This document shows, piece by piece, positions 9,021-16,990 of a stretch of DNA of 64,000 bases. The notes below the pieces were generated by a model. The model was not told the DNA's origin and did not search any database. It worked only from the letters and a program-made list of their open reading frames with translations. A program made the position numbers and the translations under genes. The stretch is taken from NCBI GenBank assembly GCA_001586195.1, contig CP014609.1, positions 62,001 through 126,000 on the forward strand, given 5' to 3'. The stretch is from Solibacillus silvestris (lineage in GTDB: Bacteria; Bacillota; Bacilli; Bacillales_A; Planococcaceae). Each line of letters begins with the position of its first letter. The stretch's first letter is position 1.

Positions 9021-9470
9021 TTAATCAGTTAGATAAAAAATATTGCCATCTGCGCATAGCTCAGTCCCTTCAAGGTTATAGATTTTATATTCAGATGATA
9101 CCAGGAAAAGGAAAATAAAAAAACACCTACACATAAATTCGTGTAAGTGTCTGTATGTTGTTATGGCTGTATTGCTTATGTAAGCAGCCACATTGCCGTA
9201 GTTATTATAGAAAGTTTTAAACCACCACTCCTCAAAGTGGGTGTTCGCAAATGCTATCCTGTCTATCCTGAAGTCAAAAGAGTCCAGGCACGCCATTCCA
9301 ACATCGATGTAAAACTCCCTGTATAAGTATAAAGGTTAAAACTTAATATTCGTACGTACAACGTAGCCTTATTGTTATCTTATAGTAAGTTAATGTGGAA
9401 TGCAATAAAGTATGTTTTTAAAAAAAAGTCAAATAATTTGAATGGTTTTATTGAAGTTTTTCGAAATCAA
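9021..9470 (-). other. Gene-free stretch with a possible minus-strand transcript
   Basis: A minus-strand frame at 9021-9296 could encode 91 residues, but it has only a poor ribosome site and runs through a strong hairpin with T run (9112-9150: ACACTTACAC paired with GTGTAGGTGT, then Ts). That makes a short non-coding RNA or a decayed gene more likely than a protein of that length. I do not recognise the peptide or the RNA. The rest (9300-9470) is AT-rich with nothing else visible. Confidence 0.3.
9112..9150 (-). terminator. Intrinsic terminator-like hairpin, minus strand
   Basis: On the minus strand, 10 bp of stem (one G-U pair) around a short loop is followed by a T-rich tract. It would end a minus-strand transcript from about 9300. 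Confidence 0.55.
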
Positions 9471-9495
9471 AAGCTGGATTTATTACCAAAATAAA

Positions 9496-9528
9496 AAAGC
9501 CTTCCTTATATATTAGGAAGCCTTCCGT
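9496..9528 (-). terminator. Terminator after the HD-domain gene
   Basis: The minus strand reads GGCTTCCT, a short AT loop, AGGAAGGC and TTTTTTATTTT, directly after the stop of the HD-domain gene. Confidence 0.75.
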
Positions 9529-9530
9529 TA

Positions 9531-10175
9531 TTATTCTGTATGCTGCTGTAAAATATTTTCTGTTAAAAGTGCAATATCGATGACTGTCTTTTCCGTTACA
9601 ACATCCGATAAAATTTCGTTACGGAAATAGTCTACAGATACCGGCAGATCGATCAACAGTAACTTGCTTAGTGCAGTTTCATACATATGAACAAATTCTT
9701 TGTCGGTATTTCCTCGCTTCAGTTCTGAAAATGACTCGTAAAACTGATCCAGCTTATCGGCAAACTCAAGCAGTCGTCCTTCAATTGTGTGATCCTTGCC
9801 TTCTTTCATACGGTCAAAAAATACATCCTGTAAATCAAGCGGAATTTCTTCCAGAATAAATTTTTCCATCATTTTCTCTTCGACATGTGAAAGCATTTGC
9901 TTTAGTTCAACGCTTGCATGTTTGACAGGTGTTTTAATGTCCCCGATAAACACTTCGGCAAAGTCATGATTAATCGTCTTTTCATATAACGATTTCCAAT
10001 CAATTTGACTGCCTGCACGTTCCTCCAATGTTGCAAAAAACATCGCATACTGCGAAACCTTCCACGAGTGTGCTGCCACATTATGCTCTTCAAATTTAAA
10101 GCGGCCCGGACAACGGATGATACGCTCTAAATCATTTAAACTGGTAAAAAACGTATGGATACCTATAATAATCAC
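9531..10175 (-). CDS. HD-domain phosphohydrolase, YfbR-like
   Basis: About 210 residues of the HD superfamily with the metal-binding pattern H...HD...D: His in EEHNVAAHSWKV, HD in NHDFAEVFIGD, and Asp in LEFADKLDQFYE. The YfbR family hydrolyses 5'-deoxynucleotides; function here is inferred from family. The listed GTG (10175) overlaps the ribosome site AAGGAG, so translation probably begins at ATT or ATA (10172-10164), giving a protein beginning GIHTFFTSLND. No ATG, GTG or TTG suits that position. Confidence 0.82.
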   Translation of the reverse strand: MIIIGIHTFFTSLNDLERIIRCPGRFKFEEHNVAAHSWKVSQYAMFFATLEERAGSQIDWKSLYEKTINHDFAEVFIGDIKTPVKHASVELKQMLSHVEEKMMEKFILEEIPLDLQDVFFDRMKEGKDHTIEGRLLEFADKLDQFYESFSELKRGNTDKEFVHMYETALSKLLLIDLPVSVDYFRNEILSDVVTEKTVIDIALLTENILQQHTE

Positions 10176-10284
10176 TCCTTTTTGTTTATATCATCATTGT
10201 ACTATTAGTTATACCCGAAAAATGATTTTTTAAAAGTGTTTAACCAAAATTTAACGTGCGGTTTACATTAAGGGATGATTTTTT

Positions 10285-10463
10285 TCTAATTAAATGAAAA
10301 AAATTCTAAAAAGCTTATTCAATTGTCCAATTAAAGTTGGATTATCTAATATAGTATGAAGAATATCTAAAATGTCTCCTCGTTTTGCTAATATGTGATT
10401 CAGAAGTGCCAATAACAGGAGTCTAATTTCTAATAACTAAAAAAATCTTCTAATATCTCCAAT
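10285..10463 (-). repeat. 21-bp-period array A (nine units, motif TATTAGAA on minus strand)
   Basis: Read on the minus strand, nine units begin with variants of (A/T)TATTAGAA. The + strand motif starts (TCTAAT or variant) are at 10285, 10305, 10326, 10345, 10366, 10387, 10408, 10429 and 10449. In minus-strand order the unit lengths are 20,21,21,21,21,19,21,20, the same series as array E at 37.5 kb. The bases between motifs are not conserved. The array lies past the yjfB terminator and before the HD gene. Confidence 0.8.
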
Positions 10464-10494
10464 CCTGCCAAATGCAAAACCTGTATTTAAAAAC

Positions 10495-10532
10495 AGAAAG
10501 GACGCTCACGTAAAATGATGAGCGTCCTTTCT
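10495..10532. terminator. Terminator of yjfB (works on both strands)
   Basis: A 14-bp perfect stem AGAAAGGACGCTCA with its complement, and T-rich flanks on both sides. It lies 12 bp beyond the yjfB stop on the minus strand. Confidence 0.85.
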
Positions 10533-10543
10533 TATTTTTAAAA

Positions 10544-10732
10544 CTAAACCTGGACGTCAATCATTTGTCCTTTATAAGGGTGGGGTGCTGGAGTTGCTTG
10601 CGGTTGGGGCATTGCTTCAATCATTTGAATCGCGGTTGCCGCGCCGGTATTCATTGCCTTGTCTAAAATACTCATCTGCACAGTTTGCTGTAGCGAGGCG
10701 AGCTGAGCTGACATGCTGGTGTTTAATTCCAT
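10544..10732 (-). CDS. yjfB: YjfB-family small protein (putative motility protein)
   Basis: 62 residues with a helical N-terminal part (MSAQLASLQQTVQMSILDKAMNT) matching the YjfB family, and a Pro-rich tail (MPQPQATPAPHPYKGQ). Family members lie in SigD regulons of bacilli, but their role is unclear. AAAAGGAGGG lies about 8 bp before the ATG. The leader upstream holds a cluster of perfect hairpins (10770-10841). Confidence 0.75.
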   Translation of the reverse strand: MELNTSMSAQLASLQQTVQMSILDKAMNTGAATAIQMIEAMPQPQATPAPHPYKGQMIDVQV

Positions 10733-10769
10733 AGTAAACCCTCCTTTTCATTTGTACTGCCCGTAAAAG

Positions 10770-10841
10770 CCCGATTGGTTCGGGCCAACACGAAGTTGGT
10801 CACACAAGTGTTGTCACAGGATGTGACGGTTTTAACTTGTG
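10770..10841 (-). promoter_or_regulatory. Cluster of four short perfect hairpins in the yjfB leader
   Basis: CCCGA-N5-TCGGG (10770-10784), CCAAC-N5-GTTGG (10785-10799), ACACAAGTGT (10802-10811) and GTCACA-N3-TGTGAC (10813-10827) follow one another, with CACAAGT/ACTTGTG (10803-10809 with 10835-10841) able to close the last two. It could be a structured leader RNA of yjfB or a protein-binding region. It does not match the c-di-GMP riboswitch motifs that I know. Confidence 0.4.
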
Positions 10842-11177
10842 TTCCTCCAATCCGTAATGGGTGAAAAAACCCCTACTGGTTGAAGTTGCACTTTATATCG
10901 TCAAAATTGAAAGAATTATTAAAGGAATAGGCGGATTTGTAATAAGTCTGAAAACGAATTCCCATTTATTATTTCTTCTTTTCCTGTCACTTCGCAAAAA
11001 AATGGAAAATCTATGTATAAATCGCTTCAAATTTAGTAATAATTATCCAAAAGCTCTGCAATGTGCTTGTAATGGAGGGTTCATATCCGCGTCATCGTGT
11101 TGCAATGTATTTGCTGTAAGGTTAAAGCAGAGTCAAAACAAATTAAATTTATTTGGGAAATATGGAGGGACAGAAAT

Positions 11178-11921
11178 TTGACAAAGAAAAAATTAATGGC
11201 AGTTCTATTGGCAGGAGTATTCGCTACAGGGGGGCTATTTGCATCTCGAGCTTCTGCAGATACTTATACTATCCAACCTGAAGATACACTTTATAAAATA
11301 AGTAAACAGTTTCAAACATCAGTTGAAGAGATAAAGGAATTGAATAATTTAAATAGTAATACAATTTTTGTTGGGGATACATTAAAAATTGGTGGTCATG
11401 ATGAGAAAGTATATACGATTTCACCAGGCGATACGTTGTTCCATATTGCATTGGCCCATGATGCAACAGTTGATCAGTTACAAAAATGGAACAATATCGA
11501 TTCAGATTTAATTTATCCGGGTGACGCCATTACAGTATCCGGACCTCAACAGGAGTATGCCAAGAGTGAAGTGAAAAGCGCGACAGGCGGTACACAAGCG
11601 AAAACTTCAACAAGTTCAGTTCCTGACACAGGAAGAACAATGACTGTTGAAGCGACAGCATACACAGCATATTGTGAAGGATGTTCAGGTACAACGGCAA
11701 ATGGTACGGATTTACGCGCCAATCCAAATTTAAAAGTAATTGCAGTAGACCCACGAATCATTCCGTTAGGGACAAAAGTTTGGGTTGAAGGATATGGGGA
11801 AGCCATTGCAGCTGACACAGGCGGGGCAATTAAGGGAAATAAAATTGATGTATTTATTCCAGATTTAGATAACGCCTACGAATGGGGCCGCCGTTCAGTA
11901 ACAATCAAAATTTTAGACTAA
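11178..11921 (+). CDS. Secreted LysM-3D cell-wall enzyme, YocH-like
   Basis: 247 residues: signal peptide (KKKLMAVLLAGVFATGGLFASRASA), two LysM peptidoglycan-binding repeats (TYTIQPEDTLYKISKQFQTS and VYTISPGDTLFHIALAHDAT, residues about 30-75 and 78-122), a Ser/Thr-rich linker, and a C-terminal 3D domain with its Asp triad (VDPRIIPLGTKVWVEGYGE, AADTGGAIKGNKIDVF). It resembles YocH-type muralytic enzymes. The start is TTG 11178 because GGAGGG lies 8 bp upstream. The 5' region (10861-11177) has no recognisable riboswitch; a 106-residue frame there looks spurious. Confidence 0.88.
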   Translation: MTKKKLMAVLLAGVFATGGLFASRASADTYTIQPEDTLYKISKQFQTSVEEIKELNNLNSNTIFVGDTLKIGGHDEKVYTISPGDTLFHIALAHDATVDQLQKWNNIDSDLIYPGDAITVSGPQQEYAKSEVKSATGGTQAKTSTSSVPDTGRTMTVEATAYTAYCEGCSGTTANGTDLRANPNLKVIAVDPRIIPLGTKVWVEGYGEAIAADTGGAIKGNKIDVFIPDLDNAYEWGRRSVTIKILD

Positions 11922-11930
11922 TATGAAAGA

Positions 11931-11957
11931 AGCCACTCAAATTTTGAGTGGCTTTTT
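11931..11957 (+). terminator. Terminator after the LysM-3D gene
   Basis: AGCCACTCAA, a short AT centre and the complementary TTGAGTGGCT form a tight hairpin followed by TTTTTT. Confidence 0.9.
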
Positions 11958-12007
11958 TGTATAATCAGCCCTCTTTATTGAAATACTAGCTGCAAGGAGG
12001 GGATAGT

Positions 12008-12547
12008 GTGCGAGTAATTAGCTTATTTGTATGTGTACTATTATTAAGCGGATGTAATTTATTTCAAAAGGAAACCGTCCCGGTAAGTGCACCAGAAGCA
12101 TTATCTGCGAAGGCGCAGATGTATGATACAAAGAACAACCTAATTGGTGAAATCTTATTTAAAGAATCATCTAAAGGAGTCGAACTGACTGCTGTTTTAA
12201 ATAATTTACCGCCGGGTGATCACGGAATCCATCTACATGAGTTTGGGAAGTGTGAACCTCCAAGCTTTGAATCGGCAGGTGCCCATTTCAATCCAACGAA
12301 AAAGCAGCATGGCGTCGATAATCCAGCAGGCCCACATTTAGGGGATCTTCCGAATATTACTGTGGATGATGCAGGTGAAGTGGAATTAAACTTTGTGACA
12401 GCCGATTTTACACTTGAAAAAGGGAAAGAAAATTCCCTGTTTGATGAAGATAGCACATCTGTTGTCATTCACGAAAAAGCAGACGATTATAAAACAGACC
12501 CATCAGGGAATTCGGGAGCTCGAATTGTATGTGGGGTAGTTAAGTAA
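12008..12547 (+). CDS. sodC: Cu/Zn superoxide dismutase-like lipoprotein
   Basis: 179 residues with a lipoprotein signal (lipobox LLSGC). The Cu,Zn-SOD fold is shown by GIHLHEFGKCE (two Cu His), AGAHFNP, HGVDNPAGPHLGDLPN (Zn His and Asp) and VVIHEKADDY (last Cu His), with a Cys pair (GKCEPP and ARIVCGVV) for the disulfide. All metal ligands seem present, unlike B. subtilis YojM, where a Cu ligand is replaced. It would remove superoxide outside the membrane. The start is GTG 12008 after GGAGGGGATA. Confidence 0.88.
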   Translation: MRVISLFVCVLLLSGCNLFQKETVPVSAPEALSAKAQMYDTKNNLIGEILFKESSKGVELTAVLNNLPPGDHGIHLHEFGKCEPPSFESAGAHFNPTKKQHGVDNPAGPHLGDLPNITVDDAGEVELNFVTADFTLEKGKENSLFDEDSTSVVIHEKADDYKTDPSGNSGARIVCGVVK

Positions 12548-12580
12548 TAGTTAAAGCACGGAATCGAGTGCTAAACACGA

Positions 12581-12620
12581 AAAATACCATTTTCTCCAAA
12601 AGTGAGAAAGGGTATTTTTT
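12581..12620 (+). terminator. Terminator after sodC
   Basis: AAATACC...TTTTCTC pairs with GAGAAA...GGTATTT and is followed by Ts. The stretch 12621-12900 is AT-rich; besides TATAAT at 12879-12884 before the next gene, no feature is clear. Confidence 0.75.
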
Positions 12621-12907
12621 TATTTTAAGTAATAAATTAGAAGTAGAAATGCAATTCGAGTTGTAGATATCATATATTAGAAAAATAAATTTATTCAATT
12701 ATTATGCATAACATTACATTATTTGATTGAAGAAATTGATTTCGAAATTAAAAAAGTTAGTGAAAAACATCATTCTATAGCACTTTTATGCTTTTAATAG
12801 AAGATTAAAAAATACTGAATAATTAGACTTTTAAGATATTAATTGACTTTTGAATATTTGTGTATGTAAAATGAATTCTATAATAAGGTAAAAAGGGGGA
12901 TAATTTC

Positions 12908-13936
12908 ATGTTCAAGTCTAAAAATATGCTTTTCTTATTAGTGCTAAGTGCATTCATTTTAGTTCTGGCTGCATGTGGTGCGGATGATGAGGCTGAAACA
13001 TCATCAGGTACTGAAACATCAACTGGTACTGACACGACGGATTCTGGTTCTGAAAAAGCAGATTTCGGGGATGTTAAATTTTTAAGTATTTTAACAGGTG
13101 GTACGCAAGGGACTTACTATCCATTAGGAGGAACATTTGCGGATTTAATTACAACGGATACAGGGGTAAAAACAACTGCTGAGGTATCACAAGCTTCAGC
13201 TGCCAACATGACAGCTTTAGCTGCAGGTGATGGTGAAGTTGCATTCGTTCAAACTGATATTGCTTACTATGCAACTCAAGGTACTTTAATGTTTGAAGGA
13301 CAAAAAATTGACTCTGTAGTAGCATTAGGTGCTTTATATCCGGAAACAGTTCAATTAGTAACATTAGCGGATTCAGGCATTAAAACATTTGCAGATTTAA
13401 AAGGTAAAAAAGTTTCTGTAGGTGCACCAGGTTCTGGTACTTATGCAAACGCTGAGCAATTATTGGAAATCCACGGATTATCAATTGAAGATGATATTCA
13501 AGCACAAAACTTAGACTTTGGTGAATCTACTGATGGTATTCAATCAGGTCAAATTGATGCAGCATTCATTACAGCTGGTTACCCAACTGGTGCTGTAGAA
13601 GCTTTAAATGCTACAAATGGTGTACACATTATTCCGGTTGAAGCAGACAAAGCAGCAGAATTAATCGAGAAATACCCTTACTATGCAGTAGATAATATTC
13701 CTGCTGGCACATATGGTTTAGAAGCAGAAGTTCCTGCTGTTTCTGTAGGTGCAATGTTAGCGGTAAATAAAGACCTGCCAGAAGATTTAGTGTATGCAAT
13801 GACAAAAGCAATCTATGATAATACAGATAAAATTGGTCATGCTAAAGGCGAATTTATTAAAGCTGAAACAGGCTTAGACGGAATCGGTATTGAAGTACAC
13901 CCAGGTGCACAAAGATACTTTGACGAAGTAAAGTAA
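12908..13936 (+). CDS. TAXI-family TRAP transporter solute-binding lipoprotein
   Basis: 342 residues. Lipoprotein signal with lipobox LAAC, an acidic Ser/Thr linker, then the TAXI domain (LTGGTQGTYYPLGGTFADLI, residues about 60-80; later KGKKVSVGAPGSGTYANAEQLL). TAXI receptors deliver carboxylate-type substrates to a fused TRAP permease. The permease and the DUF1850 accessory gene follow. Codon use and expression signals look ordinary. The specific substrate is not evident. Confidence 0.92.
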   Translation: MFKSKNMLFLLVLSAFILVLAACGADDEAETSSGTETSTGTDTTDSGSEKADFGDVKFLSILTGGTQGTYYPLGGTFADLITTDTGVKTTAEVSQASAANMTALAAGDGEVAFVQTDIAYYATQGTLMFEGQKIDSVVALGALYPETVQLVTLADSGIKTFADLKGKKVSVGAPGSGTYANAEQLLEIHGLSIEDDIQAQNLDFGESTDGIQSGQIDAAFITAGYPTGAVEALNATNGVHIIPVEADKAAELIEKYPYYAVDNIPAGTYGLEAEVPAVSVGAMLAVNKDLPEDLVYAMTKAIYDNTDKIGHAKGEFIKAETGLDGIGIEVHPGAQRYFDEVK

Positions 13937-13951
13937 TTAGGGAAAACTAAG

Positions 13952-13990
13952 GGCCTCTGTCGCAAAAAAAGCTTCAGAGGCCTTTGTTGT
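13952..13990 (+). terminator. Hairpin between the TRAP receptor and its downstream genes
   Basis: GGCCTCTG pairs with CAGAGGCC across 15 bases and is followed by TTTGTTGTATTTTT. Since it lies between the receptor and the membrane genes, it may attenuate read-through so that receptor is made in excess. That role is inferred. Confidence 0.7.
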
Positions 13991-14020
13991 ATTTTTATAT
14001 TTAAGCGAGTGATCATCCAA

Positions 14021-14527
14021 ATGAAAAAATGGATTTTTATCATCCTTGTTCTTCTAAGTGTTATCGTTTGGTTTATTCCTTTTGAACGGAGCATAACTTT
14101 TACAGAGACAAGAGTAGAAAAGCCGGTACAACACTTTTTGCCGTTAAAGAATGAAAATGAGTTCCAGCTGGTTTTCACCCATTCCATACATTTAACGGAT
14201 GTGACAGAGAGCTATAAAGTGCTGCCTACAAACGAATTTCAGCTGCTTGCAATGGAATACACCGATGTAGCTATTGGGATGCCCGGACATGCAGAGGAAG
14301 GGCAGACTCTTCATTATGAAGATGGTGTTTATACACTTCAATACAACGATGCAAAATTAGAAGAATTTACGTTACATATTGGGAATGTCAACTATAAATT
14401 AAATCTTCAGCATAAAGGCAAAGTCATTCCTTTAAAAAAGCATTTAGTACGTGGGAAATCCTATTTAGTAACAATTCAAAGATTGTCTTTATATGACAAA
14501 ATGAAAGGAGTCGAATTAGATGACTGA
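14021..14527 (+). CDS. DUF1850 protein, TRAP transporter accessory
   Basis: 168 residues: one N-terminal membrane helix (WIFIILVLLSVIVWFIP) and an extracytoplasmic domain with FTHSIHLTDVTESYKV, typical of DUF1850. These genes usually sit between a TAXI receptor and its permease, as here. I prefer ATG 14021 over GTG 14009, which has no ribosome site. The end overlaps the permease gene by 8 bp. Confidence 0.8.
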   Translation: MKKWIFIILVLLSVIVWFIPFERSITFTETRVEKPVQHFLPLKNENEFQLVFTHSIHLTDVTESYKVLPTNEFQLLAMEYTDVAIGMPGHAEEGQTLHYEDGVYTLQYNDAKLEEFTLHIGNVNYKLNLQHKGKVIPLKKHLVRGKSYLVTIQRLSLYDKMKGVELDD

Positions 14528-16535
14528 CAAAAAAGCGGCTTTAGATCCTGGAGCTTTACAAGAATCACTTACTTTGGAACAGCAGCAGGAATTATTGGAA
14601 AAATACGATTTGGAATCGAATCAGCGTAACCCTCAAAATTTCATGAAGCATATTATCTATTTTGGTTTGCTTGCATTTACACTTTTTCAAGTATACACGG
14701 CAATTTTCGGACAGTTTCCAGCGCAAATCCAGCGTACGGTTCACATTGGATTTGCACTGACGTTTGTGTTTCTATTATTCCCGGCAAGCCGTAAGCTATC
14801 AAAACGGACAATTCCGTTTTATGACTATATTTTGGCTGTTATTGCTATTGTTGTAGGGAGTTATTGGGTAATCAATTATGACAGGCTTGTTCAAAGTTTA
14901 GGTCAACTTCAAACAATGGATTTCTATATCGGAATTCTGGCGGTAATTATCGTATTGGAAGGTGCCCGTAGAGCGGTCGGATTGCCAATCACAATAATTG
15001 CGGGGCTGTTTTTACTTTACGCATTTTATGGTCAGTACATGCCGGACTTTATGGCACACCGCGGGCAAAGCTTGGATAGTATTGTGAACTTAATGTTCTT
15101 CTCGACAGACGGGATTTTAGGGACACCACTAGCAGTATCTTCTACGTTTATTTTCGCGTTCTTATTATTTGGAGCGTTCCTTGTCAAAACAGGGGTAGGG
15201 GAATACTTCAATGATTTAGCGATTTCGGTTGCCGGAAAATTAGTAGGTGGTCCTGCCAAAGTAGCGATTTTCTCATCTGCTTTACAAGGCACAATTTCAG
15301 GAAGTTCTGTAGCGAACGTAGTAACTTCCGGATCATATACAATTCCGATGATGAAACGTCTCGGCTACAATAAAAACTTTGCTGGTGCAGTAGAAGCATC
15401 GGCATCAACAGGTGGTCAGTTAATGCCGCCGATTATGGGTGCTGCAGCATTCTTAATGGTTGAGTTTATCGGTCGCGGTGTTACGTATTGGGATATTGCC
15501 AAGGCAGCTGCCATTCCGGCAATTTTATACTTTACAGGTATTTGGATCATGACACACTTTGAAGCGAAGCGTCTAGGATTACGTGGCTTAAAAGATGAAG
15601 AGATGCCAGATCGCAGTAAAGTATTCAAGAAAATCTATTTACTTATTCCAATTGTATTGATTATCATCCTCATGATGTCAGGTGTACCGGTAATTCATGC
15701 GGCGCTATACGGTATTATCTCCTGTATCATCGTCGGGTTTATTAATCCGGATGTGAAATTCGGTCTTAAAGAAATTATCGATGGTATGGTTGATGGTGCA
15801 CGTTCGGCATTAGCAGTAGCTGCTGCAACAGCTTGTGCGGGTATTATCGTCGGTGTTGTTGTAAAGACAGGTCTAGGGCTTTCTCTAGCAAACAGCTTAG
15901 TAAAATTAGCAGGTGGCAGTATTCTCCTTACATTATTCTTTGTAATGATTGCTTCGTTAATTTTAGGTATGGGTGCACCGACAACGGCAAACTATGTTAT
16001 TACATCAACGATTGCTGCACCGGCTATCATTGCATTACTTGCACCGGATGTACCGGCAAGTGCAGCTCCACTGATTGTAGTTCTATCAGCACACTTCTTC
16101 GTGTTCTATTTCGGTATTATTGCGGATATTACACCACCTGTAGCGCTCGCCGCCTTTGCAGCATCCGGTATTTCAGGAGGAGATCCGATTCGTACTGGTG
16201 TGAACTCCGCGAAGCTTGCTATCGCGGCATTCATTATTCCATATATGATTGTCTTCTCACCGGCATTGCTTATGATTGATGTAACGATCTGGCAAATCTT
16301 ATGGGTAGTGTTTACTGCAGTCATGGGTATGATTGCAATAGGTGTCGGAATTATTGGCTACTGGTATCGCCCTGTGAGCTGGATTGAACGCATTGTTTTA
16401 TTGGCAGCAGGTTTAGCGATGATTTATCCTGAATCATTATCGGATACAATTGGACTTATTGTATTTGGAATTATGTTCGTGATTCAATACGTTACTAGAA
16501 ATAAAGAAAACGGTTCAAAAGTGGCCATTTCATAA
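14520..16535 (+). CDS. TRAP transporter fused DctQM permease
   Basis: 671 residues with about 18 hydrophobic segments. The N-terminal part (about 40-160) corresponds to the small DctQ-like subunit, and the remainder to DctM, with family stretches GTISGSSVANVVTSGSYTIP, EASASTGGQLMPPIMGAAAF and MGAPTTANYVITSTIAAPAI. It moves solute with Na+ or H+ symport, using the receptor encoded upstream. A terminator follows directly. Confidence 0.92.
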   Translation: MTDKKAALDPGALQESLTLEQQQELLEKYDLESNQRNPQNFMKHIIYFGLLAFTLFQVYTAIFGQFPAQIQRTVHIGFALTFVFLLFPASRKLSKRTIPFYDYILAVIAIVVGSYWVINYDRLVQSLGQLQTMDFYIGILAVIIVLEGARRAVGLPITIIAGLFLLYAFYGQYMPDFMAHRGQSLDSIVNLMFFSTDGILGTPLAVSSTFIFAFLLFGAFLVKTGVGEYFNDLAISVAGKLVGGPAKVAIFSSALQGTISGSSVANVVTSGSYTIPMMKRLGYNKNFAGAVEASASTGGQLMPPIMGAAAFLMVEFIGRGVTYWDIAKAAAIPAILYFTGIWIMTHFEAKRLGLRGLKDEEMPDRSKVFKKIYLLIPIVLIIILMMSGVPVIHAALYGIISCIIVGFINPDVKFGLKEIIDGMVDGARSALAVAAATACAGIIVGVVVKTGLGLSLANSLVKLAGGSILLTLFFVMIASLILGMGAPTTANYVITSTIAAPAIIALLAPDVPASAAPLIVVLSAHFFVFYFGIIADITPPVALAAFAASGISGGDPIRTGVNSAKLAIAAFIIPYMIVFSPALLMIDVTIWQILWVVFTAVMGMIAIGVGIIGYWYRPVSWIERIVLLAAGLAMIYPESLSDTIGLIVFGIMFVIQYVTRNKENGSKVAIS

Positions 16536-16541
16536 AAAAGC

Positions 16542-16575
16542 AAGCGTCTGAAAATTTATTTCAGGCGCTTTTCTA
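16542..16575 (+). terminator. Terminator after the TRAP operon
   Basis: AAGCGTCTGAAA pairs with TTTCAGGCGCTT (one G-U) and runs into TTTTCTATTT. Confidence 0.85.
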
Positions 16576-16631
16576 TTTATCTCGAAAATAGATAGATTTA
16601 ATACTTTTTATGCATTAAGTACATTTATTTG

Positions 16632-16660
16632 TTGATTTTCTTGAAAATCCATTATATTAT
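16632..16660 (+). promoter_or_regulatory. Sigma-A-type promoter of the small ORF
   Basis: TTGATT, 17 bp, TATTAT, about 45 bp upstream of the small ORF start. Confidence 0.5.
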
Positions 16661-16704
16661 TTAAATTAATTAAAAATTCAAATAATTTAAAGGGGAGAAA
16701 TGAT

Positions 16705-16842
16705 ATGTCAACACTTTTAAAGTCGACGTTTGAAACATATTTATTTGACGAAGAGGTGGAATTTGAGTTATCCGAGCAGCAAGAGGTAACGGAAAGTGAA
16801 GAACGCACTCAATATCCGCAAGGGTTTTTCTCAAGCTTATAA
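16705..16842 (+). CDS. Small acidic protein of unknown function (45 aa)
   Basis: ATG with AAAGGGGAGA about 6 bp upstream and a promoter-like sequence before it. The peptide starts MSTLLKSTFETYLFDEEVEF, has about ten Glu/Asp, and ends YPQGFFSSL. No family is recognised. A strong ribosome site (AAAGGAG) overlaps its stop and precedes a 33-residue frame at 16856-16957, but that frame runs through an intrinsic terminator (16873-16917), so the second frame is doubtful. Good expression signals make the first frame credible. Confidence 0.5.
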   Translation: MSTLLKSTFETYLFDEEVEFELSEQQEVTESEERTQYPQGFFSSL

Positions 16843-16872
16843 AGGAGTTTTTAAAATGAATTTAAAAATATT

Positions 16873-16917
16873 ACGGCGTCTATCCAGCGAAACTATTTGG
16901 ATAGATGTCGTTTTTTT
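16873..16917 (+). terminator. Terminator after the small ORF
   Basis: CGGCGTCTATCC pairs with GGATAGATGTCG (two G-U pairs) and is followed by seven Ts. Confidence 0.8.
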
Positions 16918-16990
16918 AGGCACTAATAATGTAGTATGCGAAAATTGTACTGTATAATAGAAGTACTAAATAATATTCGAGGTGCGTTTC

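Noticed and set aside
9021-9296. Minus-strand protein of 91 residues
   Set aside because: Weak ribosome site and it reads through a strong terminator hairpin; kept only as a region of unknown content.
10741-10860. c-di-GMP riboswitch upstream of yjfB
   Set aside because: The GGGCAAACC and GGACGCAAAGCC-like core of GEMM is absent; only simple hairpins are present.
10861-11177. ydaO-type (c-di-AMP) riboswitch in front of the LysM-3D gene
   Set aside because: Such riboswitches often precede cell-wall enzymes, but none of the conserved GGGGCA/GGGGGA core segments was found here.
10861-11181. 106-codon frame upstream of the LysM-3D gene
   Set aside because: Odd composition, no good ribosome site at its start, and it overlaps the true ribosome site of the next gene.
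12636-12690. Further copy of the 21-bp array (ATTAGA at 12636 and 12676)
   Set aside because: Only two motifs, 40 bp apart, without clear intermediate units; AT-rich chance is likely.
16856-16957. 33-codon frame after the small acidic ORF
   Set aside because: Has a good ribosome site but includes an intrinsic terminator with seven Ts; translation of a full product is unlikely.
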